From: Trichaptum fuscoviolaceum
Lineage: Eukaryota; Basidiomycota; Agaricomycetes; Hymenochaetales; Trichaptaceae
DNA length: 64,000 nt
Assembly (NCBI GenBank): GCA_910574455.1
Contig: CAJSYZ010000007.1
Location: 3,417,773 to 3,481,772 of the forward strand
Reading direction: 5' to 3'
Below the pieces are notes generated by a model that was not told the origin of the DNA, did not search any database, and saw only the letters and a program-made list of their open reading frames with translations. The number at the start of each line of letters is the position of its first letter. Position 1 is the first letter of the stretch. This document shows, one piece after another, positions 21,009 through 32,320 of this stretch. A program made the translations under genes and the position numbers.

Positions 21009-21767
21009 ATTCCTAATATCCTGCCTAGTTAGGATAAGTCTACTTGCACCGATAGGCTGTAGGACAGACAACGCTTATAGCAAGAAGATAGACTGCTGCT
21101 GAAAGTCAGAAACCGTAGGGGGGTCTTAAGGACACGGAGACTAAGGAAGCATGGGTGATGCGAGAGGCCTACAAGGCGAAGGACACGAGGTGTTCGTTCA
21201 CTCAGCAAGCTGTGTAGAATCATCATTGATTAGGACCGCACTCGACAAATAGAGGCGTTACAAACGAATCTTGTTCTCATTTTAGATAGAAAGCCAAGGA
21301 TCACAGAAGTCGACTCATTGCAATTGATCAAGATGAGTTGCACAGCCTGAGGATTCAGTGAGGAATAAAGCTTGTGGTTTCACACGATCTTTTACTGCCA
21401 CTGCCGGACTCACCGTGCCCGGCCTGTAACAGTCTCATCCGGCATATTCCGGGGCTGGTTGTATCCTGTTCTTCTTCCACGAACTGAGGTGAGCACATTA
21501 TTGTTTCTTCTCTTCCTACTCCTTTATTAACATAAACTAGTGTCTTTTATTTAGGTATTTACACTGCAAATACAGTGCTCTTCTTCCACGAACTGAGTGT
21601 CTTTTATTTAGATCGCAATAACCACATAACGCTGCCTGAACCTCAGTTATTCCGTCGGCATCAAAGGCTTGGCCACTCTTCTCTGTCACCTGGTGTGCGT
21701 GTTGCTACAAAGGTTTGTGATTTTTGGGGCAACGTCTACCGTGTGGAAAAGAATTGTCTGGCTAGGC
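21009..21767. other. Intergenic, RBR2 upstream region with a short processed-looking duplication
   Basis: Contains the RBR2 promoter and, at 21470-21611, two copies of a 33 bp sequence, one interrupted by a 52 bp GT-AG segment (see findings). A small frame (plus 21575-21778) runs through the second copy and ends at the element boundary. I cannot assign it to a family. Confidence 0.4.
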
Positions 21768-22582
21768 GTTTTAGGTAGACTCGTAAACCAGTCGTTTGTG
21801 TCGTGAAATAGAAACGACTGGTATGACTCAATCAGAAGGAGGCCTGTAACGCCATTGTGACCCATTGGTCACAATGTGCCTGATTATTCAGCTTAATGGT
21901 GGCAAATTTTCACAGGGTCTTTAGGTTGCCGGTGGCTTCCCGCCGAGTCCCGGTCACTCCTTTTTTCTTTTGAAGTTCTACTTTTATTAGAATCAGATAG
22001 CGAATACATGCTGATTTTTGTGCTATATCTTTACTATCTACATGCTATGCGGAGAAGCTGATATCGCGAACACATTGTAAGGTGTCGCACTTGCTTTCGA
22101 AGGAGTCTCGAATTGTGACAATGCGCTCGAGCTGTTCGGAGTCGCGCAAGCTTCGTTTTCGCATTTTCGCTTTTTTATTTGCGGATACACTCGTTTCGCA
22201 TTAAGTTCACCTGGAGTAAAATGAGTGAATGTTATATTTTGATTATGCTCCCCTAATGGGCGCTTCAACGGTGTAGAATGATGCATAAATTAACTACGAC
22301 ATAAATACGACGTCGCGGTACGTTGTAGTAGGAAAGAGGCGCGTAGACGCGCGCGTCGGTCCTACGACAGGCAAATCGCGTGGGACTTTCACTCTTGATT
22401 TAGCTTACTCTCACATGATTCGGGAAAAATCCGAGTCTATTCCTCACATGGACATGCATCCATATATGGACATGCATCTATATACGGTTGGTCTGAGGTG
22501 ACTCAGCAACTTCTGATTGAGTCATACCAGTCATTTCATCAACAACACACAGAAATGACTGGCTTGCGAGTCTACGTTTTAG
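21768..22582. mobile_element. 801 bp inverted-repeat element with hairpin-bearing 60-70 bp ends and 7 bp target duplication
   Basis: The body is 21775-22575. Both ends start GTAGACTCG and continue into similar inverted copies (CCAGTC(G/A)TTT, spacer, AAA(C/T)GACTGG, TATGACTCAATCAGAAG). Each end also folds on itself through the CCAGTC...GACTGG arms. GTTTTAG flanks the element directly at 21768-21774 and 22576-22582. No transposase is visible; one internal minus frame (22038-22286) is short and unassigned. A short tandem repeat of GGACATGCATC lies near 22450-22480. It looks like a foldback-type MITE; the superfamily is not clear. It ends only 69 bp before the next gene's ATG. Confidence 0.75.
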
Positions 22583-22651
22583 GCAACTTCCAATTCAAAA
22601 AACTTGAAAAAATACTGGCACTCAAGATTGGACATTGCCACTTCGCAAAGT

Positions 22652-25281
22652 ATGGCCTTACCTGCAGTACCGGACAGAGGATATCTCAATCTACTCGGTC
22701 ATTTGCGTCAATCAAAGCCGCAACTTCCCCTGGAAACACTCCAGGCGGCTATTTGCCACTACCTTGTCCATCTACCCCCAACACAGCCTACACCAGCTCC
22801 TTTGACAGCATCCGTCCTTGCTTCGCGCATATGGCATCAAGTTTCACTGCAGACAGCGTTAGCGCTCGGTTCATCTTTCCGGAATGCCGTCAAACTCAAG
22901 CGAGACGCGTTGTCGAAGGAACGGCGTGGATTATTCCAGGGATCCAAGTCACTGGACTTCAGTCGATGGGTAAAGGGTATTTTAGGGGGACTCAAGGATG
23001 GTGATGCTCTGCTCGTGCTGGCCATTGCGGGTGGGGTAGTGCTAGGGCTACAGGATGTAAGCTCACAAAAGTCAAGCACCAAACTCGTGGATGATGCCCA
23101 GGAGCACGTAGTACTCGCTTTCGCGGAGGTTTTGGACGCTCCGGTTTGGTCATCTGCATCCGGTGATGCTTGGGAAAAGGAATTCAAGCCGGGTGCTGAG
23201 GGCTACAATGGTACGTAGTCTACTTCTGACGCAACCAAGTTTTGCCATGCACTGATTTCAATCCGTATTAGAGAGAGTAAATCTTGCTGTTTTGTTGGCT
23301 GCTCACTACTTCCCGTTTGTATCAACGGCCAAGCTTAATGCGTTAAGACTCACGGTAAGTATCATCAAATGTTTGTCTATTGGGTGTTGAAATATAGAAT
23401 ACTTTCCAGGAGCTAGGTTTGTTGACGTTGTCCATGATTCGCAATACGTACCTCTCGGGGCATTTCCTGGATGGCGCTAAGGAATCCGTTAGTTCATTAA
23501 GCACTGGCACCATATCCATTTCTGTAAGTGGCGAGTATGTGACTTCGTATTTCTCTTCATTGACGATGTTTTTTCTGTAGCGTCAGTCTTCCTTACATGA
23601 AGATGTTTCCAACATCATTGCTTCTGATGCTTTCAGCTGCATTGCCCCTCTATGCAAACTCCTATCCCGAACTGTGGATATCATTTCGAACTCCACTACT
23701 GGTTCTCGGCGCAGGCAGGAGTATTGGGATTTACTGTCCGATATAATCTCCACTGTCCGGGCCATGGGACAATCACTTGAGGAGGGATGGCAAAATAGTT
23801 TACTATCTGGCATCTCCGATCAGTCAAGTATAGGTATGTTTATAAGTCTCAATGGTAAAAAATTAGTTCGCTCAAACTGTGGTTTCAGAGCCTGACTCTC
23901 GTGAGCTCTCCGAAAAAGTATGGACGGTCCTGAAGACCTTCCTCTTCTCGACTTTAATGGTCCAACAATCAGTGTTGGATGGCATACTATATGTCCCGCC
24001 CCCTCGCTCTCTGAACAATCGGTCGTCCAAGACAAGTTCAGCCGCACAGCAGTCGCCTTCCGATCTCTGCTGTTCAATCCTTGTAACGCTTTCCTCGATT
24101 TCGTTTGTCATTGCTACTTTTGGTGGAGTGACGGCCGGTGCCAGCCCGAATGCCGATGGCGAAGGTCGTAGCTTTCCAGAGTTGAAGAAGGTTTTCTATA
24201 TGGCTGTGGATATATTATCCGCGAACGCATCTGCTAGCGAGGAATTTGTCGAACACTTGATAGCTGGTATCAATTCAAACTACGGTCCGTGTATCTCTAA
24301 TCTACTGGTGGATAATGTTGCTCACTTAATACCTTCATTGTTCTGTAGATGACGAGCATTCATCCGAGAACCCTTTTATAAACGCAAAGCGGGCATACAT
24401 TCTTGCGTGTGTGGAACAGTTCGTGCCTATACTCAGCGACCCCTGCATAGAATCCTACGTTCTTCCTCTTTGCGAACGGTAAGTGTTGATTGCGTTCTCG
24501 TATGTGCATGGAACTCAAGGGATACTGGGTGTAACGAAGGCACCTGTACGATCCGAGCCATCGCGAGACTTTCGAATCCGCGCATTCCGTGATGCTCTCA
24601 GTCTTTGCGGCACATGCCGAAAAGCCCGGTGCATTACAGGCGAAAGAGAAGGAAACTAAGGAGAATACGAGAAAGCAGATCGACCTCGCTAGCAGCCTAG
24701 TCCCGGGATACGTGAAGTGCCTTCTTGAGGTGAGTGCGAAGATATAGTTTGAGAGATCTTCGCTGATGGTATTATCTCAGAACGCCAAAGACGGCAAGCT
24801 CACTACCTCGCAGTTTCGTTTGGCTTATTCCGCGCTCGTCAGAAGTGCCAATACCGGCCGTGCTCCCAACTCGCTGCGTCCACAACTCACAGGCCTCAGT
24901 CACAGTGGCATAGCACTTGCTCGGCTCTGCATTGATGCGCTTCTCCAAGCTATAAATTCTTCTCCAAGTCTGATCGCAAGTGGCGAAGACAACTCGGAAG
25001 AAACTGATGCTCAAATCGAGGAACTGACTCGCCTCCGGCTCGCGCTGATCTCCCTAGTCCCGAACGTCACAATTCAACTTCTGCCATATCTTTTACAGAA
25101 CGTCGATCGTATCATTGACACAGAAAAGGATAGGCGAAGGAAGCGAATTCTGATCGATGCCGTATTTGACGAGATTTTGGAGAGAGTAGGCGACGAAGAG
25201 AAAGAATTCGCCATGCGCTGGTGGAATGAGAGACTTCCTTTATGGAGCGAAGGGTTGGTAGACATGGCGCATCAGGTCTGA
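22652..25281 (+). CDS. Peroxin Pex8-like protein (tentative)
   Basis: Eight exons (22652-23210, 23272-23354, 23410-23523, 23581-23833, 23889-24284, 24349-24478, 24540-24729, 24781-25281) sum to 2226 nt, 741 aa. The protein is almost all helical, without zinc, nucleotide or membrane-anchor motifs. Stretches such as HLYDPSHRETFESAHSVML and LVPGYVKCLLENAKDGKL recall basidiomycete proteins annotated as peroxisome biogenesis factor Pex8 (matrix-protein import at the inner face of the peroxisome). That assignment rests on my memory of the family, not on a motif, and no C-terminal SKL-type signal is present (ends MAHQV). The ATG at 22652 gives MALPAVPDRGYLNLLGHLR. The gene starts right after the inverted-repeat element, so its promoter may lie inside that element. 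Convergent with the PPPDE gene. Confidence 0.6.
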
Positions 25282-25382
25282 TAACGAGGAGCACCCGATT
25301 GAAGGCGCATAGCCTTACATGAATCTGTCAAACAATAATATTATTATATATAACAACCACTTCGTCAATCTCAGATTAGTAT

Positions 25383-27785
25383 TTAGTCGCATAATTTGCT
25401 TGCTACCTCATCAATTAACTTCCTCACTTCCTTCTTTACCACTCCATTCTCACCGCAACCATTGACACCTGCGGAAAGTTTCGCTTTGAGCACGTCCTGT
25501 GCTTGAAGGACCTCCAACAGCGGTTTCAGTTGAGTATCAAGATACGGCGAAAGATGTATGAAGAAAGCAAGGGATGCCGTGAGTCGATGGACTACATGAC
25601 CGTTCAGCAGAGATTATGGAACAAGACGTATACATCGAAACTTACCAACATCCTCGCTCGACGTCTCGGTCCTTAGCGCCTCTAATATGGCACTAATCAT
25701 TTCCACTTCCCAATCTCCCTCACTTTCATTCTCTCCCGGACCCTCATCACCTCTCCGACCGCTTCTCTGAGCTTCGAAGCGTGGTTTCTGAACATAAACT
25801 GCAATGTTAAAAGTTAGGCTTGCTGCGGCGGTCCGGACCCCTAAATCATCATGCAAGAGTGCAGGGACGACGAGCGCCGTCAAGTCCTGACGCCCAGACC
25901 AAGTCCGGCCCAACGTTTCTCGCGTCGCCGGGTCGAGCAGCGTACGTGCAAGCCTTTCGTTTGAGAACGCGTTGGAGAGCATGCGTAACGTTGTGAGGAG
26001 AAATGGCTTGGGGAGAGGCGGTTGCGAGAGCAATGCATGCTTAAGAATGAGGAAAGTAGGATTCATTGGTTTCGTAGGTGAACTGGTTGACAGTGAGTCA
26101 GATGCACACCAAGTCGCGACAGATGGGTCCAGCAGTCCCATCCTCCACAAATCAACGAGAGGGAATAGCTGGTCCAAGGGAAGTGCCTTTAACAGAGCGT
26201 TTGTGACGTCTCTCCAGACCTCACACAGCAAGTTCGTTGCTTGCTGAGTCAAAGAGGCAGATCTCGCAGAATTCGGACCAAAACGTGCTTTCAGGAAGGG
26301 GATAATAGACCCGCTTAGCGCTTCCTTCGTTCTTGTTTTCCAATTCTCATCAAGTTTAGAGGACGCATCAATAAACGTGAATAGCTTAGTCTGAACAGTG
26401 TCGAGTGCGGGTACTTGCTTGAACAGAATAGGATCGAACGAGATGGACCGGACTGCTGGAAGATCTTTCGATACGTGTGGGTGAGCTATAAGATCACCGA
26501 GTCAATTACTCTTACATCTAAACTCGAGCAATCTCACTCACGAGGAAATGCTTGGAAAACAAGCAGGTCAACCTGACTCTTAAGCTCAGGGACGTTTGCT
26601 CCCTTTACCTCGTTGATCTTCTGCTCATCGAGGAAGAATAAGAATGTAGGCGTCGCTCTGACACCATAGGTACTAGCAATTTGTCCGCTCATCATTCCAC
26701 CGAGGTCAATCTTCACAAAAGCAAAGCCTTGCGAGGCCTTCTCCTCCGCTAATCGTTCAAAGACAGGTTCTATCACACGACAAGGGGGACAGGTCTGAGA
26801 TGTGAAGAACGCGGCGACGGCCTTATGTGAAGCAAGTAGTTGTCGGAAGTGCTGCATATTGGAGCATATTTGAAGAGTCCCGGCCACAGTTGTTGCACCA
26901 GGCTGAGGCGAAGGTACAGAGGGCGGAGTCGCCGAGGGTGTAGGAAGGTATGATCGCTGCCCCGCAGAAGGTCCAGCTGCTTGGTTTGCGACGGACTGCA
27001 ACAGGGACGATGCAAGAGGTTGGTTGTAGGATTGGGGTGCTGGAGCTGCACCTGGAACAGGTCTACGGAACATTTGATCGATTGTTGGTCGTAAAGCGGC
27101 ACCAAAGGGAGTGGAGAGAAAGTCTTGTGGTAAATCTATAGATAAGACCGTAAGCGAGAAGTAGTTAAATATTCGTCTAGTGCACACCTTTAATCCAAGA
27201 AGGGATAGATCCTCCGGTCAGAAAGCCAATTACATCATTCGTAAAAGAGTTGCAGTTGAAGTCTATCATGAATGTGAGTGGAAATTGTTGCTCGTTAAAA
27301 GAGACATTTACCAAGAAGATGATACTACAAAAGACTTTCGTCAGTAACACAGAGCACCGCTGAGGGCCACTGAGAGGCCACAACTCACCTTGTCTGCGGT
27401 GTAAACCTGACGCATTTCTTGCAAATACTCATTGAACGTATCCTCATCGATTGCTGTTTCTCCCATGTCTACGATTTGAAGAGGTCTGCCATGCTAAAAT
27501 TGGAGCAAGGTCATCACTCAGCAACTCGTGAAGTCTATACTACTGTACGTGCATGGGATTGTCCAGGCTTTGTGATCGAGATACCTTGCCCGTAGAAAAT
27601 CTCCTTGTCATATACGACTATCGATGTATGCCTAGAGGTCATTCGTCGGCCTGAAAACCACCTACAAATAGGAGAAGCCGTACTCACCATATGCCGTCTA
27701 TCTGCCTTCCAGTCAGCTGCTGAGACAACTGTCTCGCGAGCCCATTGCTCAAATCGTACACGTATAACTTTACAGGGGAGGACAT
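25383..27785 (-). CDS. PPPDE (DeSI-like) peptidase - thioredoxin - PUL domain fusion protein
   Basis: Three modules in one chain of about 670 aa, in order: PPPDE papain-fold isopeptidase (residues about 3-125; His in [19 protein letters not shown], Cys in [20 protein letters not shown]), thioredoxin (about 200-320; active site [10 protein letters not shown]) and a helical PUL domain (about 340-670), which binds Cdc48/p97 in PLAA/Doa1. It likely removes SUMO or ubiquitin-like tags in a Cdc48-linked setting (inference). Exons 27785-27688, 27631-27553, 27493-27389, 27324-27312, 27262-27188, 27135-26542, 26485-25646 and 25591-25383 sum to 2013 nt. Exon 2 fits the family best with a GC donor (GCACGT) after PGQSH; a GTAGTA donor 9 nt on is the canonical alternative. 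Exon 4 is only 13 nt. It is divergent from mitochondrial uS12. Confidence 0.9.
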
Positions 27786-28012
27786 TGATACACTGTTGAA
27801 TTCCGAATTTCGTGGGGATGCACAACCAATTGCCAAAGCGATTTATAGATACAGATGAATGTAGAGAGGAAAGATCTAGCAACTCTGACGCGTCTCCTTG
27901 GACGCGTACTGCAGTTCCTCATTGGCAGGTTGCCGTCGGCATTGCCTAACTTGAACTGAGGGGAATTTATTCAATTTGTTTTCAAGTGTCTTGTCTTCCA
28001 ACAACCATCACC
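27786..28012. promoter_or_regulatory. Divergent promoter with two MluI-type (ACGCGT) boxes
   Basis: 227 bp between the start codons of the PPPDE fusion gene and uS12m. Two ACGCGT hexamers lie at 27888-27893 and 27902-27907, 14 bp apart start to start. ACGCGT is the MCB site bound by MBF-type APSES factors at G1/S genes in ascomycete yeasts; function here is only inferred. Confidence 0.4.
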
Positions 28013-28607
28013 ATGTTTTCATTTCTACGGTCCATAACTCGAATACCCCGGCTGTCATCTCCACAGTCATCAATACTCAATGTCCTGAATCCAACAGGAT
28101 CATCATCTTTCTTCATGCAATCACGATCCATGACACTAAACCAGGCAATGCGGCGCAAACCCAAGCGCAAACTCAAGCTCTCCAAATCACCCGCGCTCGA
28201 GGGCTGCTACCAGAAGAAAGCTGTCTGCACTCAAATATTCACCATGAAGCCGAAGAAGCCCAATTCTGCTCAGCGGAGGGTCGCGAGGGTGAAGCTTACG
28301 ACAGGAAAAACAGTCATGGCTTCGATTCGAGGAGAGGGACACAACTTACAGGAGCACAGTGTAGTGTTGATCAAAGGAGGAAGGGCGCAGGATCTTCCTG
28401 GTGTACGGTATGTACTCGATCCTGATACACCTTCCGAGACTTATGTTGGTGTAGGTATAAAGTTGTGCGTGGGGCATTTGATCTTGGAGGGGTTGTAAAC
28501 CGCATGACTGCTCGTAGCAAATATGGAGGTTGGCTGCTTTTCTTAAACTCTCCTGATTCCTTTCTTACGCCTTATCTCCAGCAAAGAAGCCAAAGACAAA
28601 GAAGTAA
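28013..28607 (+). CDS. Mitochondrial small-subunit ribosomal protein uS12 (S12)
   Basis: Decoding-centre protein of the mitoribosome. Exons 28013-28407, 28455-28528 and 28582-28607. The first ~38 residues are a Ser/Arg-rich presequence ending near [12 protein letters not shown]. Next come the conserved S12 motifs [45 protein letters not shown] and, across intron 1, [18 protein letters not shown]. The short last exon encodes AKKPKTKK. Without splicing the frame would stop at 28498 and lose the conserved C-terminus. Confidence 0.95.
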
Positions 28608-28849
28608 ACGTACGGTTTGAATGCACGTTGATGCCCTCGTTATCATCGTCTAACCAAATCCAACGCATTTCCTTTACCATTCAACCATCGAATTCACATC
28701 TCGGTCATACATGGAGTGCTTTCAAAACTATGTATATTTTACGTATCTTTCTGCATAATACTGATAACACAAGTCTTCGACATTGCGATGATTAATAATT
28801 AGGTGCGTATAGATTTCATGAAAAAAATAGTTTAATGATAGAAACCATA

Positions 28850-31800
28850 TCATACTGGCATACCTCGTTCCCTAGCTCGCCTTTCCCTATCCCTTGTTTT
28901 CCGCACAAGCTTCTCTATCTCACAATTGATTGCCCAGCACCAAGCGTCGCGTTCGAGTCGACTGCGTGCCCTGCAAATCAGCTGGTGAAGCTCGGCACTG
29001 AGTTTCGGGATGGGTGCTTTATCTAAGTCTTCCCCCACAATATTCGGGTGGCGTCGGTGAACCAGCATAAAGATTGTGTCGTCGTCTACGTCCTTCGTCT
29101 CCAGCCCATCTGCGTAGATTTTGGCGACTGCCGGCGCGTTTGGGTCATATTCCTCTTCAGGCAAGACCTTCGCAGCATAGTATCCTGAGCAGACGTACGT
29201 ATCTAACAGAAAGATGCGGTCGTATCGGTGGTTGTACATGGCATTCTCGTCGGCCACCCTGAACTGGATGAGACAGCCGCTGACGAGAATGAGGTGCGAA
29301 TGACTGTGGAATTGTCAAATTTCATTTCGATTGAGTCAATGATAAGAAAACGTACGTATATTGGTCATTGTAAGTTTCTTTGACATACAGCCGACCGCTC
29401 TTTACGATCTGCCTGCAGCCATCCAAAATGCACCAGTTCCAATACTCGTTCATATATGCCGCTGCGTCTTCAGGGTCTGGTGGGTGCTCCAATACGTGCT
29501 TACAGAGGTGTCCGCAATTGCATTTTTTCCTGCTTGAAGTAATCTTTTCGTTCCCCATACTTTCCCGAACAAGACTCATCTCCGTATTTGCATCTTCTCG
29601 CCGGCGAAGTTGCCAGTAACTTAGCAGCGCTCGCAAATGTGATACCCACTCTACTGCGCCTTTCGTTGAATGAGTCTAAGGGGACTAATGATTATCTGTT
29701 TCAGGAATGGCAAAATACTACTGACCTCGAAACGAACAATTTGGCCATTCTTAAGGACGAGCTCAAAAGACCTGTACATCCTTCTCCTTGGTTTATCCTT
29801 CGCTTTAGCGAGTCCTTCGTCTCCCCCTTCGTCCTCCATATCACTAGGACTGCGGTGAAGTTCGCCCTCCTCAAGTCTTGATGGCAATTGTTCGTTGGGG
29901 GAGTGATCGTCTCTTTCAGGAGTTGCACTGAGTTCATGTACTCTTGCATGTTTATAGGAAGCCCTCCGTACCACGAGAACGTTTCGAAGATCCCAGAATG
30001 CCTTAGAGTCGATGAGTTGTAAGCGTAACCGTGAACTTTCATCCTTTCGCAATTCCTCTTCAGCTTTGGAATAGTTTCTCAGGTCTGAAGGAGATGGCGG
30101 CGCCACAGCCCTGTGTATCTGCACAGCAAATAGGTAACCATCGTGGGTCGACAAGTATAATTGTGTCCTGCGCTGCGTTTTCGCGTCAATGGTGTGGACA
30201 AAGCCTTCCACTGCGGGTGGCTCCTCTAAATGATTGCCATTTTTCAGAGTAGCATGGGTCGGATAGTGGTCTGCAATTCGCAATTCCATTTGCGCTGTCT
30301 TTCTCGGCTGAAAAAGTATTTGGCTAAGTTTACATTGACAAGCGCGGTTATTGTGTCTTACCAGCTGTAAAGCAATTCCGAATAGAGCTTCCCAATCACG
30401 TTTCATTCCGTCCACGTCTTCCTTAAGCCACACCCAGTCCAATGTCGTATCAGCTCTCCAACAGAGTTCAAGCTTTTTTCCTTTCATAACGGGCATCTGC
30501 ACTACAGTCTGCCAAGCGAAAGAGTCATCCATTGCTTGGGTGCATTGATCTATAACATAATCCCGTGTTAAGATTCGCCACCCGTCTTCCTCTTCAGGTA
30601 TGGGGATGCGAACTCGAGCGTGAACGAGAGGACAGCTTACTTCAAGTGAAGGAGGAAGAGTGCCGCCTAATTCACTCCTAAGAAGAGAGCTTTTATGAAA
30701 GCAGACCAAGAGAGGGGTCAGACCTTACCATAAGTTCCAGTACCAGTCCACTGCTCGCGATCTGCTCTTATGTTTAATGATGAAGATATTCAACCCCTTT
30801 GATTTACGATGAAATATAGAACGCCGGCTTCTACCGTTTTTCTTTAGTCGTGTCGGAGTAGGTGGACATGTAATACTGAAGGACAAGTCGACCATAGAGA
30901 ACAGAGATAGTTTAGTCTTCGGGCCAAGAGGAACGACGAAGGCAAGGTGTTTATGACCTTGAAATTGCTCTGTCAAAGATATCCGCTGTGATTTTTTCAG
31001 AACCATTGAGATAGATAAAGTATAAACACATACGTAATCTTCATACAACTCCAGCCGTTGTTCTCGCCATATGAGGAGAAACTCAGCCCATTCTTCGTGA
31101 TCCAATCCACGAGTTATGCGACATTCTTGCTCGTCAAACGCCTTCTTGAAAGCCTTTTGTTCCGTGTGATATACTCTCACGAGCATACGATCTACAAGAC
31201 GTTTTTAACATGCATGCACAACGAAATGCTCATGCGCACCTCGCATAATGACGTCTCCATATTTAATCTCGCTCCAAGAGTCAGAGAGTGCAGACGATGC
31301 TTCTGACGCTGCCTCAGAGATTGCTTCCGCTGCAGCAGCAGCACTCGAGTCTTGCACGTCTTCCGGGGATCGACGAAGAACATCTTCGGGAGGAGCAGGG
31401 TTCTCGCTTCCATTCCCAGAGGGCTCCTGAATAGAAACGGCTCTCCTTTTCCCCTTGTCCTTTTTCTGCTTGCTTGGGTTCGTCAATATCGACTTTAAGC
31501 CCGACTTCAGCCTTGTCGATGCCCCTGCACTTCCATGAGCCAAAGGATTGGATTGCGTGTGAGCCGATGTGGTTCGATCTGTAGAGGATGCCTCTATCCG
31601 AGATACGATCGCTGTACTCGAGGAAGCACTTTGGCTCTGAAGATTTTCGGAGGTTTCTTCCGGTGATTCGTTAACCGAGAAGGCTTCGATTTCGGCCTTT
31701 GAGGTGATCGCGAGAGATTCAGGAGCAGTCACGAAGCTGGTCGGAGCTTTGGAGGACGACTTTGGGCTTCGAAGCGAAGTGCGTGTGCTCAGTACAGATG

Positions 31801-32320
31801 ATCTCGTTGTAACATCCCAGTGCACTGCGAGCGCACTCTGTGTGGGTCGTGATAGGTCTGCGGAGTCCATAGCCGATGCCATCGCCTGAGACGCCTGCGG
31901 TTCCTCCTCTGGGATAGCTAGCATATTGACATTCACACCAACGACCTTCCCAATCTCGAAAGTATCTCCGCTCCAGTCTATGGCTATCGGATTTACCATA
32001 CCCTTCTTCTTCTTCTTCTTCTTCTTTGAGTGGGTATGCCATACGCTGTGCTCCAGATAGTCCAGCAGACGGTCCTTGTATTCTTTGGCCTTTCCCTCCG
32101 TTCAGTCTTCTATACGCCCACCTGACTTCAGGAAGAGCTTTAGACCATGTTGGCGAACAAAAGCCGTAACCTGTTCCTCGTCCTCTTCATTGAGTGTCGT
32201 GAGCCGCCTGTGTGGCATTGGCCCTATGAAGATACGTCGACCAAGTTGTGCGTGTTCAACATCACGTGGCGCTTCATTGTTTTCATCCCTCGAGCTCCGT
32301 CCAGATTGTAGTTGAGACAT
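28850..32320 (-). CDS. Spo71-like pleckstrin-homology protein, with an in-frame TGA near the N-terminus
   Basis: Large PH-domain protein of the fungal Spo71 type, expected to work at membranes. In yeast, Spo71 recruits Vps13 to the prospore membrane. N-terminal block RRIFIGPMPHRRL and KLFLKSGGRIED, a Lys tract, then DTFEIGKVVGVNV, a disordered Ser-rich region, the first PH region (YGDVIMRDRMLVRVYHT, HEEWAEFLLIWREQRLELY, GHKHLAFVVPL), YWNLWSELGG and a second PH-like region (RRRMYRSFELVLKNGQIVRFE), then the conserved C-terminus (EYWNWCILDGCRQIVKSGRLY, FLLDTYVCSGYYAAKVL). Later exons join at 31240/31191, 31034/30985, 30729/30677, 30362/30307, 29725/29648 and 29356/29303. A TGA at 32104-32102 interrupts the N-terminal frame between GGRIED and TEGKAKEYKDRLL. 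It is either a real truncation, with a start further down (for example 32000), or a sequence error. Confidence 0.75.

Noticed and set aside
22038..22286. Transposase of the inverted-repeat element
   Set aside because: 82 residues, no DDE/D or zinc-finger motif, and no flanking coding frame.
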